The notes below the pieces were generated by a model. It was not told the origin of the DNA. It ran no database searches and was given only the letters and a program-made list of their open reading frames with translations. A DNA stretch of 64,000 nt from CAYLUN01 sp964386865 (GTDB taxonomy: Bacteria > Verrucomicrobiota > Kiritimatiellia > RFP12 > UBA1067). The stretch is taken from assembly GCA_964386865.1 (NCBI GenBank), contig CAYLUN010000012.1, forward strand, positions 1-64,000. Direction: 5' to 3'. The position numbers were made by a program, and so were the translations under genes. Shown piece by piece: positions 42,052 through 50,484 of this stretch (positions are counted from its first letter, which is position 1; each line of letters opens with the position of its first letter).

Positions 42052-45000
42052 ATGAGAGCACGCATCATCTGTCGTCGCGGGCTGGCGCTGGCCGCCGGCC
42101 TTCTGTTCGCACACCAAGCCGCGCGGGCGGAGCTTGAGGCCGAGCGCCTGCGCTGCGAGTACCGCAAGAATCCGCAGGGCATCGACGAGGCCCAGCCGCG
42201 CCTGAGCTGGCAGCTCGATGCGGACGGCGCTCGCGGCGTCAGGCAGAGCGCCTACCATGTCTTGGTGGCCAGCAGCGCGGCGCTGCTCAAGAAAGGCGCG
42301 GGCGACCTGTGGGACTCGGGCAAAGTCGCCGCGGACCGCAGCACGCAGATCGCGTACGCGGGCAGGCCGCTCGCTTCGCGCCAAGCCTGCTTCTGGAAGG
42401 TCCGCGTCTACGGTCAGGACGGCGAGGCGTCGGACTGGAGCGACCCTGCGTCGTGGACCATGGGCCTGCTTCAGCCGAGCGACTGGCAGGGCACGTGGAT
42501 TGGCAAAGACGAGACGGCGAAGACCGTCCTGCTCGAGGGCTGCTCGTGGATCGGACACCCCGAGAGTTTCAAGGGTGTCACCGCCGGGCCGGGCCTGCGT
42601 TTCTACCGCCGCGCGTTCGAGCTGCCCGCCGACCGCCCCCTGCGCCGCGCCGAGCTGAACCTCGCGGGCGACAACCTCTTCTCCTGCTCGATCAACGGCG
42701 AGCACGCGCTGGCCGGCGGCAGCTTCGCGGCAGTCACTCAGCGCGACGTCACGCGTTTCTTGCGCCCGGGCCGCAACGTCATCGCCGTGCAGGTCAACAA
42801 CCTCGGCGACAACCCCAACCCGGCAGGCGCGGTCGGCAAGCTCACCGTCACGTTCGAACGCGGCGAGCCGCTCGTGATCGCCACGGACGGACAGTGGAAG
42901 TCGCACGGCGCCGAGATCAAGCAGTGGCACCTGCCCGCCTTCGACGACGCGGCGTGGAAGCCCGTCAACGTCCTGGGGCCTGTCGGCATGCAGCCGTGGG
43001 GCCCGGTGCACGGCCCCGAAGACCGCACCCTCGCAGCCCGCATGCTGCGCAAGGAGTTCGCTGCCGCCAAAAAGGTCGCGCGAGCGACCGTCTATTTCAG
43101 CGGCCTCGGCCTCTCCGAGCTCTACCTCAACGGCGAGAAGGTCGGCGACGCCGTGCTCTCGCCGGGCCTCACCCACTACACTGCCCGTGCCTTCTACGTG
43201 ACCTTCGACGTGACCGAGCAGCTCCGGCGCGGCGCCAACGCGCTGGGCGTCTGGCTCGGCAACGGCCGCTTCTTCGCGCCCCGCTCCACCTATCCGATGA
43301 AGACGCTCAGCTACGGCTATCCGAAGCTCCTGCTTCAGCTCGAGATCGACTACGCCGACGGCACGCGCGACACGGTGGCCAGCGACGGCACGTGGCGGCT
43401 CACCTGCGACGGCCCGATCACGGCCAACAACGAGTACGACGGCGAAGCCTACGACGCCCGCCGCGAGCTGCACGGCTGGGCCGTGCCCGGCTTCGACGAC
43501 TCTGCGTGGCAGGCGGCGCAGCGCGTGGACGCGCCCGGCCCCACGGTCTCCGCGCAGATGGCCGAGCCCATCCGCGTGACGGGCGCGCTCACGCCCGTCG
43601 CGCTCACCGAGCCCAAGCCCGGCGTGTTCATTTACGACATGGGGCAGAACCTGGTCGGCTGGTGCCGCCTCCGCGTGCGCGGGCCTGCAGGAACAACGGT
43701 CAAGCTGCGCCACGCTGAAACCCTGCTGCCGGACGGCACGCTCTACCTCGACAACATCCGCAGCGCCAAGGTCACCGACACCTACACGCTCAAAGGCGGC
43801 GGCAGCGAGGTCTACGAGCCGCGCTTCACCTACCACGGCTTCCGCTACGTCGAAGTCACCGGCTTCCCGGGCAAGCCAGACCTCCACACGCTCGGCGGCT
43901 GCGTGGTCAACGACGACGTCGCGAGCGCGGGCGACTTCACCTGCTCGAATCCGACCATCAACAGCATCTATCAGATCTCCCGCTGGGGCACGCGCGGCAA
44001 CTACCGCAGCATGCCGACCGACTGCCCGCAGCGCGACGAGCGCCAGGGGTGGCTCGGCGACCGCTCCTCGGAGTCCAAGGGCGAGTCGTACTTCTTCGAC
44101 GTTGCGGCGCTCTACACCAAGTGGCTGCACGACATGGCCGACTCGCAGAAGGAGAGCGGCAGCATCCCGGACGTCTGCCCGCCCTACTGGCCGCTCTACA
44201 ACGACAGCGTCACGTGGCCCGGCAGCGCGGTCATCATCCCCGGCGCGCTCATCGACCAGTACGGCGACACGCGCATCGTCGCGCGCCACTACCCCGCCAT
44301 GCAGAAGTGGATCGCGCACATGAGCAGCTACGTCACGAACGGCATCATCGAGAAGGACAGCTACGGCGACTGGTGCGTGCCGCCCGAGGACCCCAAGCTG
44401 ATCCACTCCAAGGATCCGGCCCGCAAGACCGCGCCGGCGCTGCTCGCCACCAGCTACTTCTATCACTGCCTCACGCTGATGGCCCGCTACGCCACGCTGC
44501 TCGACAAGCCCGCCGACGCGCAGCGCTACCTCGCGCAGGCCGATGCCATGAAGCTCGCCTTCAACGCCACATTCTACAAGCCCGACCTCGGCACCTACGA
44601 CAACGGCACCCAGACCGCCTGCGTGCTGCCCCTTGCCTTCGGCCTCGTGCCGCCGGCCGAGCGCGGACGCGTGTTCGGTCACCTCGTCAAGAAGATCACG
44701 GGCGAAACCACGGGGCACGTCGGCACCGGCCTCGTCGGCGGCCAGTGGCTCAACCGCGTGCTGACCGAGGGCGGCCGCGCCGACCTCTCGTACGGCTTCG
44801 CCACGCACACCGACTACCCGAGCTGGGGCTACATGCTCAGCAAGGGCGCGACCACGGTGTGGGAGCTGTGGAACGGCGACACCGCCGACCCCGCGATGAA
44901 CTCCGGCAACCACGTGATGCTCGTCGGCGACCTGATCATCTGGTTCAATGAGACGCTCGCGGGCATCGCGCCCGACCCGGCGCAGCCCGGCTTCAAGCAC

Positions 45001-45294
45001 ATCGTCATGCGGCCGCAGCCGGTCGGCGACCTCACCTCTGTCAAGGCCTCGCACCACTCGCCCTATGGCACGATCCGCAGCGAGTGGGCGCGCAAGGACG
45101 GCGCGTTCGACTGGCGCATCGAGGTGCCTGCCAACGCGACCGCCACCGTGTACGTGCCTGCCGCAGGCGCCGACGCTGTGACCGAAGGCGGCAAGCCGCT
45201 CGCGAAGGCCAAGGGCGTCAAGCTGCTCCGCGCCGAGGGCGGCGCGGTCGCGCTTGAGGTCGGGTCTGGCGAGTACCGCTTCTCTGTTCGCTAG
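42052..45294 (+). CDS. Exported GH78 alpha-L-rhamnosidase
   Basis: A protein of 1080 residues from the ATG at 42052, with a signal sequence (GLALAAGLLFAHQAARA). The order is N-terminal fibronectin-like domain (RCEYRKNPQGIDEAQPRLSW), jelly-roll domains (FYRRAFELPADRP, VYFSGLGLSELYLNGEKVGD), then the alpha/alpha barrel beginning near MPTDCPQRDERQGWLGD, the GH78 hallmark with the acidic catalytic residues, and VGGQWLNRVLTEGG. A C-terminal beta-sandwich closes the protein. It removes terminal alpha-L-rhamnose from polysaccharides or glycosides in the periplasm or outside. First gene of an apparent operon to 50153. Confidence 0.94.
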   Translation: MRARIICRRGLALAAGLLFAHQAARAELEAERLRCEYRKNPQGIDEAQPRLSWQLDADGARGVRQSAYHVLVASSAALLKKGAGDLWDSGKVAADRSTQIAYAGRPLASRQACFWKVRVYGQDGEASDWSDPASWTMGLLQPSDWQGTWIGKDETAKTVLLEGCSWIGHPESFKGVTAGPGLRFYRRAFELPADRPLRRAELNLAGDNLFSCSINGEHALAGGSFAAVTQRDVTRFLRPGRNVIAVQVNNLGDNPNPAGAVGKLTVTFERGEPLVIATDGQWKSHGAEIKQWHLPAFDDAAWKPVNVLGPVGMQPWGPVHGPEDRTLAARMLRKEFAAAKKVARATVYFSGLGLSELYLNGEKVGDAVLSPGLTHYTARAFYVTFDVTEQLRRGANALGVWLGNGRFFAPRSTYPMKTLSYGYPKLLLQLEIDYADGTRDTVASDGTWRLTCDGPITANNEYDGEAYDARRELHGWAVPGFDDSAWQAAQRVDAPGPTVSAQMAEPIRVTGALTPVALTEPKPGVFIYDMGQNLVGWCRLRVRGPAGTTVKLRHAETLLPDGTLYLDNIRSAKVTDTYTLKGGGSEVYEPRFTYHGFRYVEVTGFPGKPDLHTLGGCVVNDDVASAGDFTCSNPTINSIYQISRWGTRGNYRSMPTDCPQRDERQGWLGDRSSESKGESYFFDVAALYTKWLHDMADSQKESGSIPDVCPPYWPLYNDSVTWPGSAVIIPGALIDQYGDTRIVARHYPAMQKWIAHMSSYVTNGIIEKDSYGDWCVPPEDPKLIHSKDPARKTAPALLATSYFYHCLTLMARYATLLDKPADAQRYLAQADAMKLAFNATFYKPDLGTYDNGTQTACVLPLAFGLVPPAERGRVFGHLVKKITGETTGHVGTGLVGGQWLNRVLTEGGRADLSYGFATHTDYPSWGYMLSKGATTVWELWNGDTADPAMNSGNHVMLVGDLIIWFNETLAGIAPDPAQPGFKHIVMRPQPVGDLTSVKASHHSPYGTIRSEWARKDGAFDWRIEVPANATATVYVPAAGADAVTEGGKPLAKAKGVKLLRAEGGAVALEVGSGEYRFSVR

Positions 45295-45337
45295 GCTGAC
45301 TTCGCTAGCGCTCGTCAACGCCAAGGGAGACGTGAAG

Positions 45338-46066
45338 ATGAAAAACCCCATGGACAGACAGCTCGAGAAGCGGCTCTCCGACCGAGCCGTCGCCATCGGC
45401 CGCGAGGCCGAGGTGCCGGCCTTCGCAGAGCTGCTCGAGGGCCTGCGCTCTTCGTCCGCCAATGTCCGGCGTCTCTCGGCGTCCGCGCTCGGCAAGCTCG
45501 CATGGCTGGGCGTCGATCAGGCGGCGGCCGTGCCCGCGCTCGCGCCGGTCGCGCGGGCTGACCCGCACGCGCAGACGCGCCAGTATGCCATCAAGGCGCT
45601 CAAGGCCTACGGCGCAGCGGCGCAGCCATGCGTACACGACCTGCGCGATCTCTCGCGCAACCCCGACGAAACCGATTACAACCGGCGCGACGCGGCATCG
45701 GCCGCCGACTTCGTAGAGGAGGCCGTGCGCGTCTGCGCGGCGCAGGCCGAACACCGCTGCCAGCGGTACAGCGTGCGCGTATCCGCCGACGAGTTCGCCC
45801 GCTCGCAGCAGGCCTTTCAGCGCGTCTATTGCGACCACTGCTTCGACTACATCGAGTACGGGGGCCTCGACACGCCGCAGTACAAGATGAGCATGTACAA
45901 GAAGCAGATGCTCTACCAGCAGGAAGGCAAGCGCTTAGTCTCAGTGTATCCCCGCGACCTGCCCAGCCTCGATGTCCTCCTCACCTCCAAGCTCCGCCTG
46001 TTCGGCTACACAGTCAGCGCCAACGAGCGAAGCGAAGTCAGCTTTGTCCGGAGACCACCCCTATGA
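45338..46066 (+). CDS. HEAT-repeat protein with remnant zinc-finger and PD-(D/E)XK nuclease-like C-terminus
   Basis: A protein of 242 residues from the ATG at 45338. Residues about 1-105 are HEAT-type helices (NVRRLSASALGKLAW, QTRQYAIKALKAYG). Then comes a zinc-ribbon-like part, HRCQRYSVRVSADEF and VYCDHCFD, in which the first CxxC is reduced to one Cys. It leads directly into YIEYGGLDTPQYKMSMYKKQ and KRLVSVYPRDL, which resembles the ExK half of a PD-(D/E)XK nuclease fold. The preceding PD half appears to be missing. It lies 43 bases after the rhamnosidase and overlaps the next gene by ATGA. No signal peptide. Probably cytoplasmic. Confidence 0.7.
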   Translation: MKNPMDRQLEKRLSDRAVAIGREAEVPAFAELLEGLRSSSANVRRLSASALGKLAWLGVDQAAAVPALAPVARADPHAQTRQYAIKALKAYGAAAQPCVHDLRDLSRNPDETDYNRRDAASAADFVEEAVRVCAAQAEHRCQRYSVRVSADEFARSQQAFQRVYCDHCFDYIEYGGLDTPQYKMSMYKKQMLYQQEGKRLVSVYPRDLPSLDVLLTSKLRLFGYTVSANERSEVSFVRRPPL

Positions 46067-48726
46067 CAGCCGTACTCTCCCTCTGCGCCGCTTTCGGCCT
46101 GCGCCTCATCGAGGTGCCCGCCGGCGAATTCCAGATGGGTTCAGACACTGGAAGTCGCGACCTCTGCTTCGGCGAGCGCTCCGCGCACGCGGTGCGGCTC
46201 ACGCAGCCCTTCCGCATCTCAGCCACGGAGATCACGCTGGAGCAGTACAGGCAGTTCAGGCCGGACTTCGCCGGCACGACCAACTGCGCGCCCTACGCGG
46301 CGGGGCTAAGCTGGCGCGACGCCGACGCCTTCTGCGCCTGGCTCAGCACGCGCGAGGGCAAGCCCTACCGCCTGCCGACCGAAGCCGAGTGGGAGCACGT
46401 TTGCCGCCAGGCCGACAAGCTCGGCGTGCAGCGCCTGTTCGACGAGCCGCTCGAGTGGTGCGCCGACTGGTACGGCGAGTATCCCGGCGGCCCGCTCACC
46501 GACCCGGCTGGCCCTGACAGCGGGCTCGCGCGCGTCGTGCGCGGCGGCTGCCTCGACGAAAAGGCGAAAGCCGAAGACTACGCGCACGCGTCAAACCGCG
46601 CGGGCATCGCGCCCGCCTTCGGCCTCGCCCCCGGCGCGCCCGCCGGGCTCGGCGCGCACCGCATCGGGTTCCGCGTCGTGCAGGCCCCGCCGCTCAGCGC
46701 GAGGCCGTGGCCGGCCCTCACCAGCCTCGTGCGGCAGGGTGTCAAGGACACGGCCGCGCTCGCCAAGCAAGGCCCGGATCCCGCAAAGCCGTATTTCCGC
46801 AAGCGCCACCTGCTCCCCGTGCCGCCCGACAACGCCCCAACCGAGGTGATCGACGCGACCGGGCTGCACCCCTCCTTCCGGCGTCACAACCACAGCCCCG
46901 CGCTGACCGCCTGCCCCAACGGCGACCTGCTGATGGCCATCTACACGTCGCTCCGCGAATACGAGCCCGAGGTGTCGCTGGTCGCCGCCCGCCTGCGCTT
47001 CGGCGCCGACGAGTGGGACCGGCCCGCGCCCTTTGTTGACTTCCCCGGCACCAACGACCACGCGCCGCTGCTCGCTGCGGACGGCGCCACCGTGCGCCTC
47101 TTCTGGGGCAGCCCGCACCTGCCCGGCGGCTTTCCGTTCCAGTGGATCGAGTCGCCTGACAGCGGGGCGACGTGGAGCGACGCGCGCTTCCCGCGCTTCC
47201 TGGCAGAGCCCGGCCCGCACTCGCGCCAGCCGATCAACAGCTCCTTCCGCGACGAGCGCGGCACGCTCTACGTCGCCAGCGATGCAGGAGGCTCGACCTC
47301 GGTGCTGTGGGCGAGCGACGACAGCGGCCTGACCTGGCGCGACACCGTCGGCCGCAGCGCGGGACGACACACGGCCTACGCCCTGCTCAAGGACGGCAGC
47401 CTCCTCGGTCTGGGCGGCAAGAACAGCAGCGTGGACGGTTACATGCCGCAGGTCGTCTCGCGCGACGGCGGCAAGACCTGGGAGAAGCGCGCGACGGTTT
47501 TCCCCGCCCTCGCCAACAACCAGCGCCCCAGCCTGCTGCGCCTCCAGAGCGGACGGCTCTTTTTCGCGGGCGACTATCAGGATATCCGCGGGCAGCGCCC
47601 GGCGGGGGTCACCGAGCGGGGCTCCTACGTGGCGCTCTCCGAGGACGACGGCCAGACCTGGCGCCAGAAGCGGCTGATCGGCACCCAGCCCCACGAGTCC
47701 GCCAGCGCCCTCGGCGGCGCAGACACGCTGGGCTACTCCGCCGCTTGCCAGGCCCCCAACGGCATGATTCACCTGATCACCACGATGAACCACCCCTGCC
47801 TCCACTTCGAGCTGAACGAGGCGTGGATCCTGGCGCCCGCCGCGCCTGCGCCCCGCGCCGCCGCGCTGCTGGCCTCTTCCGCCACCGACGTGCCCGAGGC
47901 CCTGTCATATCGGGAGACCTATCCGGACGGCAAACCGCGCATCACGTGGCAGGGCGGCTGTGCGGACGACGGGCGCTTCCTGATGCACGGCACGGAGACG
48001 CGCTATTTCCCTGACGGGCGCAAGCAGTACGAGGCCACCTACCGGCTCGGGCGCAAGACCGGCGCCGAGACGCTGTGGCGCGAGGACGGCACCGCGCACG
48101 AACAGGGGCAGCATCGCGAAGACGGCGTGAGCGTCTGGACGCAGTTCTGGCCAAGCGGCAAGAAGAGGGCCGAGTCGAGCTGGCGCGGAGCCTTCGCCGA
48201 CGGACCCGCCACGTGCTGGGCGGCGGACGGCTCAGTCGCGAGCCGCGCCCGCTTCGCCAACGGCCAAGCGACGCTGGAAGCGGCGGACGGCTCCGCAGAT
48301 GCCGCCAAGCCGGGCCAGCGCGTGCCGGGCGGCGCGTTCGAAGGCGCGCCGTGCTACGTCGACCGAGACTACCGCATCGCGTCGCTGCCGTCAACGCTGA
48401 CGGGCGGCGACCTCGTGCGCACCGCCAACGACGACGACTACGCGGCCGCCGAGGACTACCTCGCGCTCGACCTCGACGCCGACGCTACGGTCTACGTGTG
48501 CTACTGGGCCGAAGCCAACGAACTGCCGAAGTGGCTGAAGCAGGGGGGCTGGGAGCGCACGACCGGCCAGGCCCGCGTCAAAATCGGCACCGAATACAAG
48601 GCCTACACCGTCTTCGCCCGCGCCGCGCCCAAGGGCCGGCTCCTGCTCGGCGGCAACTCCCGCGCCCGCACCGGCGCGGTCAGCACCTATTTCGCCGTGA
48701 TCCAAACCGCAAAACCGAAACCGTGA
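46063..48726 (+). CDS. FGE-like / sialidase-like / MORN-repeat fusion protein
   Basis: A protein of 887 residues. Residues about 12-205 are a formylglycine-generating-enzyme (SUMF1) fold: IEVPAGEFQMGSD, ATEITLEQYRQF, YRLPTEAEWEHVC and VVRGGC. Residues about 260-590 are a BNR/sialidase propeller with four Asp boxes (SPDSGATW, DDSGLTW, RDGGKTW, EDDGQTW). Residues about 615-725 contain MORN-variant repeats (YPDGKPRITWQGG, YFPDGRKQYEATY, FWPSGKKRAESSW). A beta-rich C-terminal domain (about 745-885) is unassigned. The N-terminus (AVLSLCAAFGL) is a weak signal sequence. No sulfatase is encoded nearby. Translationally coupled to the gene before by ATGA. Confidence 0.8.
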   Translation: MTAVLSLCAAFGLRLIEVPAGEFQMGSDTGSRDLCFGERSAHAVRLTQPFRISATEITLEQYRQFRPDFAGTTNCAPYAAGLSWRDADAFCAWLSTREGKPYRLPTEAEWEHVCRQADKLGVQRLFDEPLEWCADWYGEYPGGPLTDPAGPDSGLARVVRGGCLDEKAKAEDYAHASNRAGIAPAFGLAPGAPAGLGAHRIGFRVVQAPPLSARPWPALTSLVRQGVKDTAALAKQGPDPAKPYFRKRHLLPVPPDNAPTEVIDATGLHPSFRRHNHSPALTACPNGDLLMAIYTSLREYEPEVSLVAARLRFGADEWDRPAPFVDFPGTNDHAPLLAADGATVRLFWGSPHLPGGFPFQWIESPDSGATWSDARFPRFLAEPGPHSRQPINSSFRDERGTLYVASDAGGSTSVLWASDDSGLTWRDTVGRSAGRHTAYALLKDGSLLGLGGKNSSVDGYMPQVVSRDGGKTWEKRATVFPALANNQRPSLLRLQSGRLFFAGDYQDIRGQRPAGVTERGSYVALSEDDGQTWRQKRLIGTQPHESASALGGADTLGYSAACQAPNGMIHLITTMNHPCLHFELNEAWILAPAAPAPRAAALLASSATDVPEALSYRETYPDGKPRITWQGGCADDGRFLMHGTETRYFPDGRKQYEATYRLGRKTGAETLWREDGTAHEQGQHREDGVSVWTQFWPSGKKRAESSWRGAFADGPATCWAADGSVASRARFANGQATLEAADGSADAAKPGQRVPGGAFEGAPCYVDRDYRIASLPSTLTGGDLVRTANDDDYAAAEDYLALDLDADATVYVCYWAEANELPKWLKQGGWERTTGQARVKIGTEYKAYTVFARAAPKGRLLLGGNSRARTGAVSTYFAVIQTAKPKP

Positions 48727-48737
48727 GGAAACAACCC

Positions 48738-50153
48738 ATGGCCACACGTCGCGGCTACGCCCTTGTTCTGTGCCTGCTCGGAGCTGCTTTACCGCTGCGG
48801 GCGGCGGACAGCGTGACGCAGAAGCCCCACGCCTTTCCGCTCCTCTTCTCCGGCTCGCAAGACGTCGCCGACACGTGGGGCATGCTCCATTTCGGCACCA
48901 CGCCCCTGCAGCGGATCCGAAACTGCCAGAGCCCCGGCTTCGAGCTCAGCTACTGCGCGCCGCGCGACGACGGCGCGTGGGACGTCTACGGTCTAACGTT
49001 CAAGGAAATTGCAAAGCACAACGACCAGGTCCGGGGCACCAACGTCTGGTCCGTAGTCCACGCGACCACGCGAGACGCCGTCACCTTCGAGAGCGTCGAG
49101 ACCGTCTACGAAGCCGAGCCGGGCGCCTGGACCTTCAACCACGCCATGACCTACAACCCGGAGGCCAAGGAGTTTCTGCTGCTGAAGTTGCGGATGGACA
49201 ACTTCGGCTTTCAGTACACCGCCTTCTTCAGCCCCGACGGCCGCACTTGGAAGCAGCACCCGCAGGCGCCGCTCTTCTACGACGGCGACGCGATCAGCCT
49301 CTTCTGGAGCCCCGTGCTCCACCGCTTCGTCCTCGTCGCCAAGAGCCTTCAGCCGGTGCCGGGCGGCAGCAAGCGCATCGTCGACCACGGCGGCAAGAAC
49401 CGCCGCGTGATCGCCTTCCGCACCAGCCCGGACGGCCGCGCGTGGGAGCCGTCCGACTCCATGGAGGACGTCTGGAACCGCGGCGGGCGCTGGAAGCCGC
49501 GGCCCGACGCGGTGCTGACCGTGCCCGACGCGCTCGACCCGCCGGACCTGGAGTTCTACAGCGGCAACGGCTTCTGGTACCGCGACCGCTGCTACCTGAT
49601 GGTGCTGAACTACGCCGCGAGCGCGCTCAGCGTCCGTAAGCATGCGCCCCAGATGGACACCGAGTGGTGGGCGGGGAGCGACGGGCTGCGCTGGGAGCGC
49701 CCCGGACGCGGCGTGAACGCGACGGGCGCGGAGGTCAACCGCCTCACCCACAACCCGCTACTGATCGACGGCATGCTCCTCCTCCACTACGGCGACCACC
49801 TGCTCGGCATGAAGCAGGACCGCCTCAGCTTTGCCAGCGCGCGGGCCAACGCGGAGTTTTCAACCGTGCCGTTCACGATGCCGGCGGGCGACCTGCTGCT
49901 GAACGCCGCCGCGCCCTCGCCCGAGCGCGCCTTCGCCACGCAGCAGGCCTACATCCTGGCGGCCGTGCTCGATGACAAGGGCGCGGTCGTGCCCGGCTTC
50001 GAGCAAGACAAGTGCGTCCTACAGAAAGCCGACGCCATCGACCTGCCCCTCCTCTGGAACGGCAAGTCGGCGCGCGAATTGGCCGGGAAGGCCATCCGTT
50101 TACGCTTCTATCTGCGCAGCGCGAATATCTACGCCGTATCACTCAAGGAGTAG
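48738..50153 (+). CDS. Exported GH43/GH32-like beta-propeller protein
   Basis: A protein of 471 residues from the ATG at 48738, with GAGGAAA upstream and a signal peptide (ALVLCLLGAALPLRAAD). The repeated pattern of blade motifs (FNHAMTYNPEAKEFLLL, TAFFSPDGRTWKQHP, ISLFWSPVLHRFVLV, AFRTSPDGRAWEP, LEFYSGNGFWYRDRCYLMVL) points to a five-bladed propeller of the GH32/GH43/GH68 type. The C-terminal 110 residues form a beta-sandwich-like domain. The catalytic acids are not obvious, so substrate and activity are open. Last gene of the operon starting at 42052, 11 bases after the fusion protein. Confidence 0.75.
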   Translation: MATRRGYALVLCLLGAALPLRAADSVTQKPHAFPLLFSGSQDVADTWGMLHFGTTPLQRIRNCQSPGFELSYCAPRDDGAWDVYGLTFKEIAKHNDQVRGTNVWSVVHATTRDAVTFESVETVYEAEPGAWTFNHAMTYNPEAKEFLLLKLRMDNFGFQYTAFFSPDGRTWKQHPQAPLFYDGDAISLFWSPVLHRFVLVAKSLQPVPGGSKRIVDHGGKNRRVIAFRTSPDGRAWEPSDSMEDVWNRGGRWKPRPDAVLTVPDALDPPDLEFYSGNGFWYRDRCYLMVLNYAASALSVRKHAPQMDTEWWAGSDGLRWERPGRGVNATGAEVNRLTHNPLLIDGMLLLHYGDHLLGMKQDRLSFASARANAEFSTVPFTMPAGDLLLNAAAPSPERAFATQQAYILAAVLDDKGAVVPGFEQDKCVLQKADAIDLPLLWNGKSARELAGKAIRLRFYLRSANIYAVSLKE

Positions 50154-50484
50154 CTGAAGAGAGTAAACGCTCGACGACCGACACGCAGCCCTCCGAAGTT
50201 GCGCGACAATTGGGTTGCGGGACAAGGCCGGCTCTTTCCTGCGCTCAGCCACCGCGGCCAGAGCGGCCAGATCTTCGGCACAACCATCCAGAACCGCGGG
50301 GCTCGGTCCGCATTAGGAGGTGTGCCGAGCCAGAAGCATCACCACAGCGACGTATTCGGACTCACGCTCCCAACCTCGTTACGCGTCTGGGGACATGAGG
50401 ATGCTGGCCGTTCGGTCGGCGAATCGCCCGGGCGCACGAGTTTTTCGTATGACCTCCGTTCACTCGTTCTGTTATACTGCGCAC
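50154..50484. other. 331-base intergenic region
   Basis: Holds one inverted repeat GGCTCGG (50300-50306) with CCGAGCC (50325-50331) around an 18-base loop, and the extended -10 promoter at 50470. Open frames here have no protein-like features. No RNA gene is recognisable. Confidence 0.5.
50449..50478 (+). promoter_or_regulatory. Extended -10 promoter giving a probably leaderless transcript
   Basis: TGT followed by TATACT (50473-50478), an extended -10, with a weak -35 ATGACC (50449-50454) at 18 bases. The expected start, seven bases after the -10, falls on the A of the ATG at 50485. No ribosome-binding site can fit. Confidence 0.6.

Noticed and set aside
41986..45495. A 1169-codon open frame on the minus strand
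   Set aside because: It is antisense to the GH78 rhamnosidase, with biased composition and no recognisable motif.
46063..46680. Sulfatase-maturation activity from the FGE domain
   Set aside because: No sulfatase is in the window and the catalytic Cys pattern is not evident, so only the fold is called.
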